This document shows, piece by piece, positions 5,493 to 13,818 of a stretch of DNA of 19,382 bases. The notes beneath the pieces were generated by a model. It saw only the letters and a list, made by a program, of their open reading frames with translations. It was not told the DNA's origin and searched no databases. Each line of letters begins with the position of its first letter. Position 1 is the first letter of the stretch. The position numbers and the translations under genes were made by a program. Location of the stretch: the NCBI GenBank assembly GCA_000405345.1, contig ASPC01000020.1:1-19382 (forward strand), written 5' to 3'. The DNA is from Atribacteria bacterium SCGC AAA255-N14. GTDB lineage: Bacteria > Atribacterota > JS1 > SB-45 > 34-128.

Positions 5493-8264
5493 TTAATTTA
5501 TTATATCCTGATATTTTTCTTTAAATTTATTATTATGATCTTTGTTAAAAAATGGCAGACCAATTAAGCTATATTTTTTATTTTCAGCTTTTAATAGTTT
5601 GGTTTTTCCGTATTTTTCTGAAATTTGCTCTAAAAAATCTTCTTTCCAACCTTCTTTCCCTGACTTAAAAGTACCATCATCCCCGAGATATTCATTTCCT
5701 TTTGGTTCAATAAAAATCTGATAATATAAATTACCTTTTTTGCCTTTCAAAAATAGTAAAAAGTCCGGCTCAAATCCGCGACCTTGCTTAAAGTCATAGA
5801 TTTTATACACTTCCTCGTTTCGGAGTAAATATACCTCGTCATATTTCTCTTCCAAATTCCCGATTATTTTCTTCATAAATTCCATCAATTCTCTTTCTTC
5901 ACTTGTTCCATTGAAACTGTTTAATACATACCACTTATGTCGTTTTAATTCAGTTTCTAAGTTTTTACTTTCTTGATCGATAAGCACACTTTTTTCTTTT
6001 ATATCTCCAAATAAATCTTCAAAAGAAAAAGGCGAAAAATTTTCAGTTCCCAGATATGGATTGGCAATTTCTTTGAGCTTTCTCGTAAAAGCATCAAAAA
6101 AATCCAATAACAATTCTAGTTTTATATCATTGCTTATATCGCTTAAATCGGTTTTATCTTTTGAAGTGATTATATCGATCTTAAAGTTGCCAATAAAATT
6201 ATCTCCCATTATTTCGCCAACACTATTTATGCTTAACTCGTTCTGTAAATTATCAAAACGTAAAAGTGATAAATCTTTTGTTGCTTTTTTATTGATAGCT
6301 TTTGCAATAATATGTTTTTCAAAATCTTTTAATTTTTTACTGATTGTTTTGCTTTCTTTTACGGTGCTTTCTGCCAAAACTTCATCTTTTTCTTTGTCTA
6401 AAACGACTTGCTGTTCTTTCATTGCAAATTCTTTCGTTTTGTATTCAAAAACAAAATCCTTTTCAAGCTCCGAGAGTGTTTGTTTCCTTCTTTCCGGATT
6501 ATCTATCTTTTCGTTCTTCCAAACCCTAATCTCTTTAAAAAAATCACTTTGTTTAAAATCATCTTTAAGTGCAAACTTTTTTATCTCGCGATTATCTTGA
6601 ATAAATCCCTTATTTTTAAGTTCACGTTTTAATTCATCAAGATAGCGATAATCATCATCGCTGTGATAATAAAACTCTTCCAGCACTCTAAGCGGATTTT
6701 CCAGGCTATTATCAAATTTTCTCTTATTTTTTTCATATTCATTATAGGTAAATGGATAATAGCGCACACCCCGTCCGATAAGTTGTATTTCTTGTACGGT
6801 GGCTTGCCCTGCGGCTCTCTGCCCGTTTTGATGCTTTTCGTCACGTCCTTCATAAAGACGAACTATGTCAAAAAGGTTTAAAACATCCCATCCTTCCGTC
6901 AATCGTTTAACCGTAAAGATTGCGCGGATATGGTTATTTTTATCTTCTAAACTATTAAGCAATTGTTCCTGTTCCTCTGTTGTCTTTTCTTTGGTGGTTG
7001 CCTTGTTATCTTTTGAGTTAGTTATAATGCAATTTCTTTCGCTAAACTCATCTTTTACATAGTTCACAATCTCTCTAATACCAATTTTTTCATCTTTAAT
7101 ATACCGGAGCATTTGCTTAACACGGCTTTTACCTTGTTCGTAAACTTTAAATAAACTTGATTGATCTTGTTTGATATTCCTTTCAATATTTTTAAGAAAA
7201 TCAAAATCGGCCGATTTTAATTCGGTAATGAGCGATAAAAATTCTTCATAATCCTTTTTTGATTCTTCAATAAGTTTACTTCTAAAAAGCATTACCGGTT
7301 TAAAATTAGAAATATTGTTTTTGAGTGCAATTTGGTGGCGATACCAATTGAAAAGTAAAGCGAGTAAAATTTTATCTTTCTTTATTAGTGATGTAGAAAC
7401 GAGATTTATTTCTTTGGTATAGCCAGCTTTTAGAAAATCTACAAGTTCAAATTTGTATATTGTTTTTGTTCTATACTTTTCTATAACATCCGCATTTTTT
7501 GGTATGGTTGCTGTAAATTCTAATAATACATTTTTGTTTTCTGTTTCTTGTTCACTCTTGCCTTTTTTTAAGATTTTATTAAGCACCGTATTTTCCCAGC
7601 TTTTTTCAATATCTTTTTCGCTAGCGTTTTCTTTTAATTCCAACGGAAAATCCATTTCTATTTGTCCATTTCTTATTGTTGAGGCATTGAGATGGTGCGC
7701 TTCATCACCAATCATCACTAAATCCTTTTTCTGTAGATCTTCGAGCGTAACCGAATTTTCTCTTGCTAAATAAACCGCATTATGAAGTTTATGAATTGAA
7801 GTAAATTTAATTTGTATATCATCTATATTATCGAAAGTCTCCACCTTTCGAATATTTATTATTTTATCGTCAATCACAATATTTTGGCGAAAAAGGTACT
7901 TAGTGTGGTTTTTATTGATAAAATTATTTTCGGTTTTATCAACGATATTGTTTTGATTGACGAAGAAAATAAAATACCGGTAGCCTTTTTTATAATAATA
8001 CAAAATTAAAGCCGCCATGAGCATGGTTTTCCCGGTACCGGTAGCCATGTTGAACATAAGGTGATTCGGTTCAACTGAATTTTCTTTGTTTCTTAATTCC
8101 TCATTTGTTAAAAAAAGCTCAAGTGCTTTTTCCTGCCAGGTCCATAAAGTATATTTCAAGTTCTCTAAAATATAAGAGGGGATCTTTGGTTTTATTACTC
8201 CATATTCATAGGCTTTTTCTCGAACGACAGAATAAAGAAAAGGTTGATCGGTTGAGTAGTTCAT
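5493..8264 (-). CDS. res: Type III restriction enzyme, Res (helicase-nuclease) subunit
   Basis: The 923-aa protein is the ATP-dependent translocating and cutting subunit of a type III restriction system. Superfamily 2 helicase motifs are in order: WTWQEKAL (41-48, Q-like region), Walker A MATGTGKT (73-80), DEAH (187-190), TAT (251-253) and motif VI LIGRGVRYYPF in the middle third. Near the C-terminus is a PD-(D/E)xK nuclease site: the PD of FEPDF (833-834) followed by E853 and K855 in IFIEPKG. The length is normal for Res and no lesion is visible. It begins within the mod stop codon (ATGA), so it is made by translational coupling to mod and would act in a complex with it. Confidence 0.96.
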   Translation of the reverse strand: MNYSTDQPFLYSVVREKAYEYGVIKPKIPSYILENLKYTLWTWQEKALELFLTNEELRNKENSVEPNHLMFNMATGTGKTMLMAALILYYYKKGYRYFIFFVNQNNIVDKTENNFINKNHTKYLFRQNIVIDDKIINIRKVETFDNIDDIQIKFTSIHKLHNAVYLARENSVTLEDLQKKDLVMIGDEAHHLNASTIRNGQIEMDFPLELKENASEKDIEKSWENTVLNKILKKGKSEQETENKNVLLEFTATIPKNADVIEKYRTKTIYKFELVDFLKAGYTKEINLVSTSLIKKDKILLALLFNWYRHQIALKNNISNFKPVMLFRSKLIEESKKDYEEFLSLITELKSADFDFLKNIERNIKQDQSSLFKVYEQGKSRVKQMLRYIKDEKIGIREIVNYVKDEFSERNCIITNSKDNKATTKEKTTEEQEQLLNSLEDKNNHIRAIFTVKRLTEGWDVLNLFDIVRLYEGRDEKHQNGQRAAGQATVQEIQLIGRGVRYYPFTYNEYEKNKRKFDNSLENPLRVLEEFYYHSDDDYRYLDELKRELKNKGFIQDNREIKKFALKDDFKQSDFFKEIRVWKNEKIDNPERRKQTLSELEKDFVFEYKTKEFAMKEQQVVLDKEKDEVLAESTVKESKTISKKLKDFEKHIIAKAINKKATKDLSLLRFDNLQNELSINSVGEIMGDNFIGNFKIDIITSKDKTDLSDISNDIKLELLLDFFDAFTRKLKEIANPYLGTENFSPFSFEDLFGDIKEKSVLIDQESKNLETELKRHKWYVLNSFNGTSEERELMEFMKKIIGNLEEKYDEVYLLRNEEVYKIYDFKQGRGFEPDFLLFLKGKKGNLYYQIFIEPKGNEYLGDDGTFKSGKEGWKEDFLEQISEKYGKTKLLKAENKKYSLIGLPFFNKDHNNKFKEKYQDIIN

Positions 8265-10267
8265 TTTGCTAAATAAAACTCCTCACTTAATTTAATATCT
8301 TTTTCTGAAAGATTATATTTTTTATCTGCTCTCTCGCTAAAATTCACATACATCTGGTTCATATCCAGCATTTCCACGAAAAGATTCTTTTGCTCATCTA
8401 AGTTAAGTTTTTTAAACCCTTCTTCTTTTAATATTTTTTCCTTAAATTCTTTTGTTTTAACATTGTAATTTAGAAAATATCGTTCATAAAGCTCATCAAA
8501 CAGCTTTTCCAATTCAGTTAAACTTTTTGCCTTCAAAATCTTTTCTTTTGCTTCCTCGTTCCACTTGGCAAGTTCAAGGTAAACAAAATCACCGCCACCT
8601 TGCCAGCCAACAGACTTTGAAATACCGGACTGATCACCATTAATAACATTCTTAAGCCTTACTTCAGAATCATTATTTTCATAATTTAATTGTTCAATTC
8701 CGATATACTGTATTTTAAGTTTATGAGCAACAGCACATGTCGTTCCACTTCCAAGAAAAAAATCGACAATAATATCGTCGTTTTTAGCTCCAACAATTTC
8801 AATTATTTGCTTTAATAACTTTTCGGGCTTTTTACCATTCTTAAGACGAACACCACCCTCGCGTGCTATTCCTGCCCATGAAATATGGTTCCAATAATTT
8901 GTAAGTAATTCTACAACCTTTAATTCTCCATCAATTTCTTTTATTTTATTCGAATAAAAAGCAAGTGCGCCTCCGTTAATTAAATATGTGTACGAACCGT
9001 CTCGTTTTTTGTATGGGATAATTTCATCTCTATTTTTTCTTGAAGATTCTTGTAACTCCTTAACTTTTTTTGATGGTTTATGAAGGTCTCGTATACTCAC
9101 AACATTTTCCGGGTTCGAAAATGCAAAATCTGATATCAATCTTGACAAAACCAAATCAGCAATATTTCCATATTTTTCTTTCATTTCACTTCCGCTTTTA
9201 TAGCCGCTTTCTTTTATAACTTTTTCTTTAAGCGATACTAATTTCCATTTTTCAATTTTTTCTGACCTTTCCAAGTATAGATTGTAGTTTTTATGATAAC
9301 TAGCTTCTACATAATTTTTTTGAAATGCAAATTTATTTTTATTTTTTGTATAAAAAAGAATAAATTCTGTTACATCAATAGGACCAGGATTAACTGCCTT
9401 AAAACCAGATGCAGCTGAAACCTTTAGGGAAATAATTTGAACTTTATTCTCAAGACCAAAAACTTCATCCATAAGTATATTAAGATATGCTAATTCATGA
9501 TGATCTATTTGTACAAAGATAGCTCCATCGGGAGATAATAACTCATATGCTATTTTGAGCCTGTTTTTTATAAATGTAAGCCAAGTAGAGTGATTGAAAT
9601 TATCATTATAACCAAAATCATCTTTGCCAATATTATACGGTGGATCAATGTAAATTAGTTTCACTTTGCCCGCAAACTGCTCTTTTAAGCTATGCAGGGT
9701 AAGTAAATTATTACCCTTAATAATCAAGTTTTCCCGTATAGTACCATCTTTATCTCTTTTGAGTTCTTTAATTCTTTCCTCTCCTTTAGCGGTGTATCTT
9801 TTCCAATTTACCAATGCTTTTGGATCAAAAAGCCGGTCAATTTCATCCTTTGCCAAAACCTCATTAAAAAAGATTTCATTTCTTTTTTGATCTTCTTTGG
9901 TCATCCCGCCTTCCAGCACGCAGTCTTTGAAAGGCCAATCTAAAACAACCTCATCTCGTTCGGAAAGAAGTTTATTACCAACCTTCAAGCCGATTTTGTT
10001 TTGGTATTGTGTGTAGGAATTATCCAGCTTATTCTCATCAATAAAAAACTTCAGCTCATTTTGCTTAAAAACAAAAACATCTTTAACTTTTATAAAAAAC
10101 TTTTCTTTCGTTTCTTTGTCACTAAGCAATAATTCAATAAGTTTTTCGTCCAATTTATCAATCAAGTCTTTCAAAAGAGTTTCGTTGAGTTCCTTTTTTT
10201 CTTCATCCCAAAGGCGAGAGTCTTTTTTCAGCAGGTCGTATAGTTTAATTTTAAAATTAGTTTTCAT
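8261..10267 (-). CDS. mod: Type III DNA methyltransferase, Mod subunit
   Basis: The protein is 668 aa from the ATG at 10267. I prefer this start to the TTG 15 bp upstream because GGAG lies nine bases before it. It methylates adenine in the recognition site and supplies sequence specificity to Res. Motif IV DPPY is at about residues 208-211 (LIYIDPPYNIG) and motif I GSGTT at about 506-510 (VDFFLGSGTTCAVAH). DPPY before the AdoMet motif is the beta-class order typical of type III Mod proteins. The roughly 290 residues between them (about 215-500) hold the target recognition domain, which sets the DNA site; the site cannot be read from sequence. The gene overlaps res by 4 bp. Confidence 0.95.
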   Translation of the reverse strand: MKTNFKIKLYDLLKKDSRLWDEEKKELNETLLKDLIDKLDEKLIELLLSDKETKEKFFIKVKDVFVFKQNELKFFIDENKLDNSYTQYQNKIGLKVGNKLLSERDEVVLDWPFKDCVLEGGMTKEDQKRNEIFFNEVLAKDEIDRLFDPKALVNWKRYTAKGEERIKELKRDKDGTIRENLIIKGNNLLTLHSLKEQFAGKVKLIYIDPPYNIGKDDFGYNDNFNHSTWLTFIKNRLKIAYELLSPDGAIFVQIDHHELAYLNILMDEVFGLENKVQIISLKVSAASGFKAVNPGPIDVTEFILFYTKNKNKFAFQKNYVEASYHKNYNLYLERSEKIEKWKLVSLKEKVIKESGYKSGSEMKEKYGNIADLVLSRLISDFAFSNPENVVSIRDLHKPSKKVKELQESSRKNRDEIIPYKKRDGSYTYLINGGALAFYSNKIKEIDGELKVVELLTNYWNHISWAGIAREGGVRLKNGKKPEKLLKQIIEIVGAKNDDIIVDFFLGSGTTCAVAHKLKIQYIGIEQLNYENNDSEVRLKNVINGDQSGISKSVGWQGGGDFVYLELAKWNEEAKEKILKAKSLTELEKLFDELYERYFLNYNVKTKEFKEKILKEEGFKKLNLDEQKNLFVEMLDMNQMYVNFSERADKKYNLSEKDIKLSEEFYLAK

Positions 10268-10318
10268 ATCATTTAACTCCAATAATTAATTTATTGTTAT
10301 TCAATACAACTTGACAAT

Positions 10319-10347
10319 TTGACAATTTGGGAAATTTGTTATATTAT
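10319..10347 (+). promoter_or_regulatory. Strong sigma-70-type promoter, plus strand, for a small RNA
   Basis: TTGACA (10319-10324) and TATTAT (10342-10347) are exactly 17 bp apart. A second TTGACA begins eight bases earlier, so TTGACAAT is tandemly repeated. It points away from mod and no plus-strand protein gene follows. Confidence 0.75.
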
Positions 10348-10353
10348 AAAAAT

Positions 10354-10429
10354 GGTTTTTAAACGTTCCACCCTGCTGATAAGAGACCCTGGTCTCTTCT
10401 AAGGATAGGTAGGGTGGTCATTTTTTTTT
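10354..10429 (+). ncRNA. Candidate small structured RNA (about 75 nt)
   Basis: Just after the promoter lies a compact fold: an outer stem CCACCCT (10368-10374) with AGGGTGG (10411-10417), and an inner perfect hairpin AAGAGACC-CT-GGTCTCTT (10381-10398). The asymmetric internal loop between them carries GCTGAT on one side and CTAAGGATAGGT on the other. The outer stem is followed by a run of nine T (10421-10429), as in an intrinsic terminator. Promoter, fold and terminator fit together as a stand-alone RNA transcribed against the surrounding minus-strand genes. I do not match it to a known RNA family. The fold may also act as a terminator for the DUF3800 gene, but there is no good T-run on that strand. 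Confidence 0.6.
10411..10429 (+). terminator. Intrinsic terminator end of the small RNA
   Basis: The closing arm AGGGTGG of the GC-rich stem is followed after three bases by nine T, on the plus strand. Confidence 0.6.
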
Positions 10430-10437
10430 ATAGAGTA

Positions 10438-11121
10438 TTAATAGTAAATGTTTTCCCCAATTCCAAAAACATCAAATTCGCTTCTTATCTTATTTTGGAT
10501 CGCACTATAAGGCCTCATTTCTCCGTCTGTCCATTTTTTATGAATAGCCCAACTACAATAATCTGCAATTTGCGTATTTTTATCTGATCTACATTCGTGA
10601 AAATAAAGAAAAAAAGGTTTCTGGAATTCTTGCTTTAAGTATTTTTTTATTATCATTTTTATTAGGGCTTGTTTGTTTTTATCAAAAATAGAACTTAAAA
10701 TTACAACTACTAAATCGATATTTTCAGAGCTCTCATATCTTTCGAAAATATACTTAAGTAAAGTACGCAATGCTATGATGTAAAGTTTGTAGCCCTTTTC
10801 TTTTTTCGACATTTTCTTTTTTTCTGGAATATATAAAGAAGGATTTGCTTTATTTTTTTGAACTATCACCGAATCTATTTCTATATCTTCTAAATTTTCT
10901 ATAAAGTTATAAATTATATTTCTTACAAATTGCTCATCCTCTGAAGCATGAAAATATTCAGTATTATTTCCATTTTCCATTAAATTATATTTTATTTTTT
11001 CTAACCCCTCTTTCCCCAAAGGATCCAAAGTACTAATAGCAGAAATAGAAAAATATTTAGTTCCGTTTGGAGAGAAATCAAAATTGCCCGATTCGTCAAT
11101 AAATACGAAAAGTGTTCTCAT
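10438..11121 (-). CDS. DUF3800 family protein
   Basis: The 227-aa protein, counted from the ATG at 11121, begins RTLFVFIDESGNFDFSPNG, the hallmark FIDESGN motif of DUF3800. The later ADYCSWAIHKKWTDGE segment (about residues 187-202) is the second conserved block. The fold is thought to be RNase H-like, with the first aspartate in the DES motif and the later D as likely metal ligands; the biochemical function is not settled. DUF3800 genes are frequent passengers beside restriction and other defence genes, as here behind mod and res. A TTG six bases upstream is possible as an alternative start, but the ATG has AGG at better spacing. Confidence 0.88.
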   Translation of the reverse strand: MRTLFVFIDESGNFDFSPNGTKYFSISAISTLDPLGKEGLEKIKYNLMENGNNTEYFHASEDEQFVRNIIYNFIENLEDIEIDSVIVQKNKANPSLYIPEKKKMSKKEKGYKLYIIALRTLLKYIFERYESSENIDLVVVILSSIFDKNKQALIKMIIKKYLKQEFQKPFFLYFHECRSDKNTQIADYCSWAIHKKWTDGEMRPYSAIQNKIRSEFDVFGIGENIYY

Positions 11122-11208
11122 AAACAACCTGCCAATATTTTTTGTTTAATTTTTATTAAGTGAAAATCTTGGTTTATTGGGATTTTGTTCTTCCCAGTAT
11201 CATTTTAA

Positions 11209-11736
11209 TTACCACTTATTCAAAAACTCTCTAATAGCGTCTTCCGGAGATAGATTAAGATAAATTTCAGTAGTCGCCAATCTATCATGGCCCAAAAGAG
11301 ACTGGAGGGCTCTAGTAGAAATTCCTTTTTTAATACAATTTACTGCAAAAGTATGTCTTAAAACGTGGGGACTAACTTTCTTTGCAACCCCTGCTTTATC
11401 AGCTACATTCTTTACTGTTCTCTCGATTGTCCTTTTGCTCATTCCGATATTGTTATTTTCGGCAAAATGATACTCAACCAATCTTCTAACACGATCAGTC
11501 ATGGGGATTATTCTTCTTTTTGTTTTTTTGCCGTAAGGACCGCCCTTGCCGTAGATAACCAGTCTTTTTTCCTGCCATTGAACGTTTTCTTTTTTAAGAT
11601 CAGCAAATTCTGACAACCTTAAGCCTGTATCGAGCATGGTCCATATAACAAATTTTTCCCGGAAAGTATCACAGGAATTAGTTAATTTATCCACTTCATC
11701 ATTATTTAATGGTTCTCTTTTGTATTGGTATGGCAT
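11209..11736 (-). CDS. Catalytic-domain-only tyrosine recombinase (XerC/D-like)
   Basis: The 175-aa protein carries a full set of active-site residues: R40 (DTGLRLSEFADL), K64 (YGKGG), H124 and R127 (SPHVLRHTF), H150 (LLGHDRLATTE) and nucleophile Y159 (IYLNLSPED). It lacks the roughly 100-residue N-terminal core-binding domain of ordinary integrases, so it is about half of normal length. Short forms like this exist in archaea and bacteria, so it may be functional. TAGGAG seven bases before the ATG is a good ribosome binding site and lies at the edge of the palindromic element upstream. The 3' end has a diverged copy at 4632-4708. Confidence 0.92.
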   Translation of the reverse strand: MPYQYKREPLNNDEVDKLTNSCDTFREKFVIWTMLDTGLRLSEFADLKKENVQWQEKRLVIYGKGGPYGKKTKRRIIPMTDRVRRLVEYHFAENNNIGMSKRTIERTVKNVADKAGVAKKVSPHVLRHTFAVNCIKKGISTRALQSLLGHDRLATTEIYLNLSPEDAIREFLNKW

Positions 11737-11743
11737 AATTTTC

Positions 11744-11819
11744 TCCTAGCGTCTCGCTTGTTTGCGAAATGCCGTAGGTATTTGAGTGAGCGAAGTGACC
11801 TTCAAACAAGCTGTTATTC
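11744..11819 (-). repeat. Palindromic attC-like element upstream of the recombinase
   Basis: Perfect arms GCTTGTTTG (11756-11764) and CAAACAAGC (11803-11811) enclose a second stem AAATGCC-GTA-GGTATTT. On the minus strand the element begins ATAACA and ends GACGCTAGG. This is the layout of an integron attC site, with the final core GCTAGG instead of GTTRRRY. It separates the DUF2441-like gene from the recombinase gene. It might instead be an unrelated mobile palindrome. Confidence 0.45.
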
Positions 11820-11856
11820 ACAGTGTGCTCGAATTGTTTATTTATGGTTTATGAAA

Positions 11857-12369
11857 TCAATCAATTTTACGAATTATCTTCACAGGAGGCACCATTAAAT
11901 ATTCCCAAACTGGATTACTTTCACCCGGTATTCCTTTCCAGTATAGGTGTGCATTATAAGACAATTTCAACAATGAACCCTGCAAGGTCAATAGGCGCAT
12001 GTCTGCTTTAAATGCAACATTTGATTCAACTTCCCAGATTAAACTATCTGATGTTCTATGTTTATTTCTAAAATTCACTGCTTGGTCAATGTTTTCAGAT
12101 GCAAAAAAAGATTGAAAACGTGAAGGGCGAGAAGGGAAATAACTTTTACGAACATACTCAAAAAGGAGTTCGATAACTTCATTCACACCCTTAGCAGGCG
12201 TTTGCCCTCTAAGTATATAGCACTCACCATGACTTGTAACTCCATCAGGAAACAAAGAATCAATGTGAACTTGTAGCTCAAGAGGGTTAACATCAGTATA
12301 TTTAACTAAATTAATTATTTGTTCTTCTTCTAAAGTTTTATTACGATCAACAGTAAAACAACGATACAT
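11857..12369 (-). CDS. DUF2441-like hypothetical protein
   Basis: The 170-aa product has the motif SRFQSFFASENIDQAVNFRN (about residues 82-101) followed by IWEVE and AFKADMRLL; these are features I associate with DUF2441-type proteins, a fold sometimes compared with RolB-like or ADP-ribosylation-like enzymes. MYRCFTVDRNKTLEEEQIIN forms the N-terminus. AAGGA seven bases before the ATG supports the start. It is a single small gene flanked on both sides by structured palindromic spacers, as integron cassettes are. The family match is from memory of the motif only; the function is unknown. Confidence 0.7.
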   Translation of the reverse strand: MYRCFTVDRNKTLEEEQIINLVKYTDVNPLELQVHIDSLFPDGVTSHGECYILRGQTPAKGVNEVIELLFEYVRKSYFPSRPSRFQSFFASENIDQAVNFRNKHRTSDSLIWEVESNVAFKADMRLLTLQGSLLKLSYNAHLYWKGIPGESNPVWEYLMVPPVKIIRKID

Positions 12370-12403
12370 TGTATTTCCTTAATTATTTTGTATTTAATAA
12401 AAA

Positions 12404-12505
12404 CATTATGTGTATGGCGCATAATGTTCCGGACATATCTGAATTTCCCCAAAGAGAAATTTGGGCGAAACACCAAAGGGGCAATCCGAATACACTCTGT
12501 TATCT
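12404..12505 (-). repeat. Second palindromic attC-like spacer
   Basis: A long imperfect hairpin pairs CGGATTGCCCC with GGGGAAATTCAG across the loop, with unpaired CAGAG and GGAAC bulges. On the minus strand it starts AGATAACAGAG and ends CATTATGCGCC, again the ATAAC...TTATGC arrangement of attC but without exact cores. A further small inverted repeat, CATTATG/CATAATG, sits at 12404-12426. It separates the HEPN-like gene from the DUF2441-like gene. Confidence 0.4.
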
Positions 12506-12518
12506 GAATTGAGCCACA

Positions 12519-13279
12519 TCAAAATGTACTAAGATTATTTTTTCTACGATAATAATTGAAAATCTCTAAATCTTCTTTAGAGATTCCTTCTATTTCAATT
12601 TTCCATGCAATGGGATTATCCTCAGGCAAGTTAAGAAAAGAGCTTTCTTTAGCAACACAATCTAAAATTTTAACAATATCTGGCCTTGAATCAATATCTT
12701 TGGGATGTTGGACTCTTGAATCATAACTTATAGGCAGTAACTCCCATTCGGAATTAAAGGATAATCCATTAAAAGCATTAATTAAGGTGTTTTCAATAAT
12801 ATCAAAATCAGTCCAGGAAATTCCCTGTAGATTTAATTGATTTTTAACATATGATTCATCAACGTGTGCTAAGGCTTTATTTCTAAGATTTCTAACTTTC
12901 TCATCGATAACATTTAATTTTTTGTTAAAATCGATTTCTTTTAAGTGTGAATAAAATTGTATTAAATAATTCTTTTCAATATTTTTACTTATTTCTTTTT
13001 TAAATTTTTTCATTGTGTAAGCATCTGTTGATGTATCATTCGACAATTTGAATGCCGAGATTAAACACATTTCTAAAAAAGTATTAGCAACCGCATTAAA
13101 GAATATATCTCCATCAGTATCTCCAAACAAATGAAATGGAAAATCACGTATTTTTCGAGTATATATTTGTTAGTACGAAATTTCTTTAACTCCCATGCAA
13201 AAAAGCTCATAGTATCCGTATATTTGTTAAGAAAACTATTTAGCAAACATAATTTTTCATCGATTGGAAATGTTTTCAT
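12519..13279 (-). pseudogene. Frameshifted HEPN/AbiU2-like gene
   Basis: Two overlapping frames form one gene. The first frame (from ATG 13279) gives MKTFPIDEKLCLLNSFLNKY through EKYVIF, and the second continues FHLFGDTDGDIFFNAVANTF to the stop at 12519. The join is near 13126-13143, around a four-base T run on the coding strand, so a one-base change breaks it. Restored, the protein is about 250 aa. The second part holds RNKALAHVDE, an R-x-K-x-x-A-H signature of HEPN domains of the AbiU2 type, many of which are RNases in abortive infection or toxin modules. Whether this is real decay or a sequencing error cannot be decided here. The AT-rich gene lies at the far end of the cassette-like array. 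Confidence 0.7.
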
Positions 13280-13818
13280 AATTTTACTTTCAGATTAAGC
13301 AAAAATTTGGCGTATTTTGTATAACTTGAAATTGTTTATATTTGAATTCGGATTCTTCGTTTCAGTTTATACTTTTAATAGATTTTGTCAACATTTAATA
13401 AAGAATACGTCAAAATGTCGTAAATATGTAATCTGAAATGTATATGAAATAAGGATTTTATTTTTGGCAGAAGGAGTAAATGACGTGCTTTTACACAGAA
13501 GACGACAAGAAGGTAGTAGTATGCTTTTCAAGTGAGTTATAATAATTTTACACTTTAGATTTGAAGGATTTATTTAGTATTCTGGTAAGTATATAGATAG
13601 AACAAGAGTATTCAAGATAGAATGGGAGATAATCAGAGCAAAGATGGATAAAAGCGGAGAATATAATGAATCAAGAAAAATTATCATCAATATAAGCCTG
13701 TTTTAAGCCCTTGTTTTAAGGTGGCTGGTATGAATCATCGTATTTTTTAAATTCGCCTCATATACGCAGTTTTAGAAGCTTTTTTTAAAAACGCTAAAAA
13801 CCTTATGTAGCAACAGTT
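13280..13818. other. Intergenic region with a short plus-strand mini-ORF
   Basis: Over 500 bases hold no clear gene. It contains the promoter above, and one short plus-strand frame at 13480-13542 (MTCFYTEDDKKVVVCFSSEL) preceded by AGGAG four bases before its ATG. That could be a truncated protein end or a real 20-residue peptide. A weak stem rich in T and A near 13755-13800 may end the operon on its right. I see nothing else. Confidence 0.35.
13364..13391 (-). promoter_or_regulatory. Possible promoter of the HEPN-like gene
   Basis: On the minus strand TTGACA (13391-13386) is followed 16 bp later by TAAACT (13369-13364). It lies about 85 bp before the HEPN-like start. Confidence 0.45.

Noticed and set aside
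6061..6600. Plus-strand long open frame opposite res
   Set aside because: It is an antisense shadow of the AT-rich res gene, rich in S, F, K and L with no domain; the minus-strand protein has intact helicase and nuclease motifs.
10354..10429. Small RNA considered as a hammerhead or a SAM riboswitch
   Set aside because: The CTGAT segment lacks the CUGANGA and GAAA core of hammerheads, and the loops do not match the SAM riboswitch; no gene lies downstream on the plus strand for a riboswitch to control.
11209..11736. Recombinase called as a classical IntI integron integrase
   Set aside because: It is half the length of IntI, lacks the N-terminal domain, and I see no room for the IntI-specific extra helix between its motifs, so only a general tyrosine recombinase call is supported.
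13280..13818. tRNA or riboswitch in the large gap
   Set aside because: I looked for a cloverleaf and known riboswitch cores and saw none; only weak AT stems are present.
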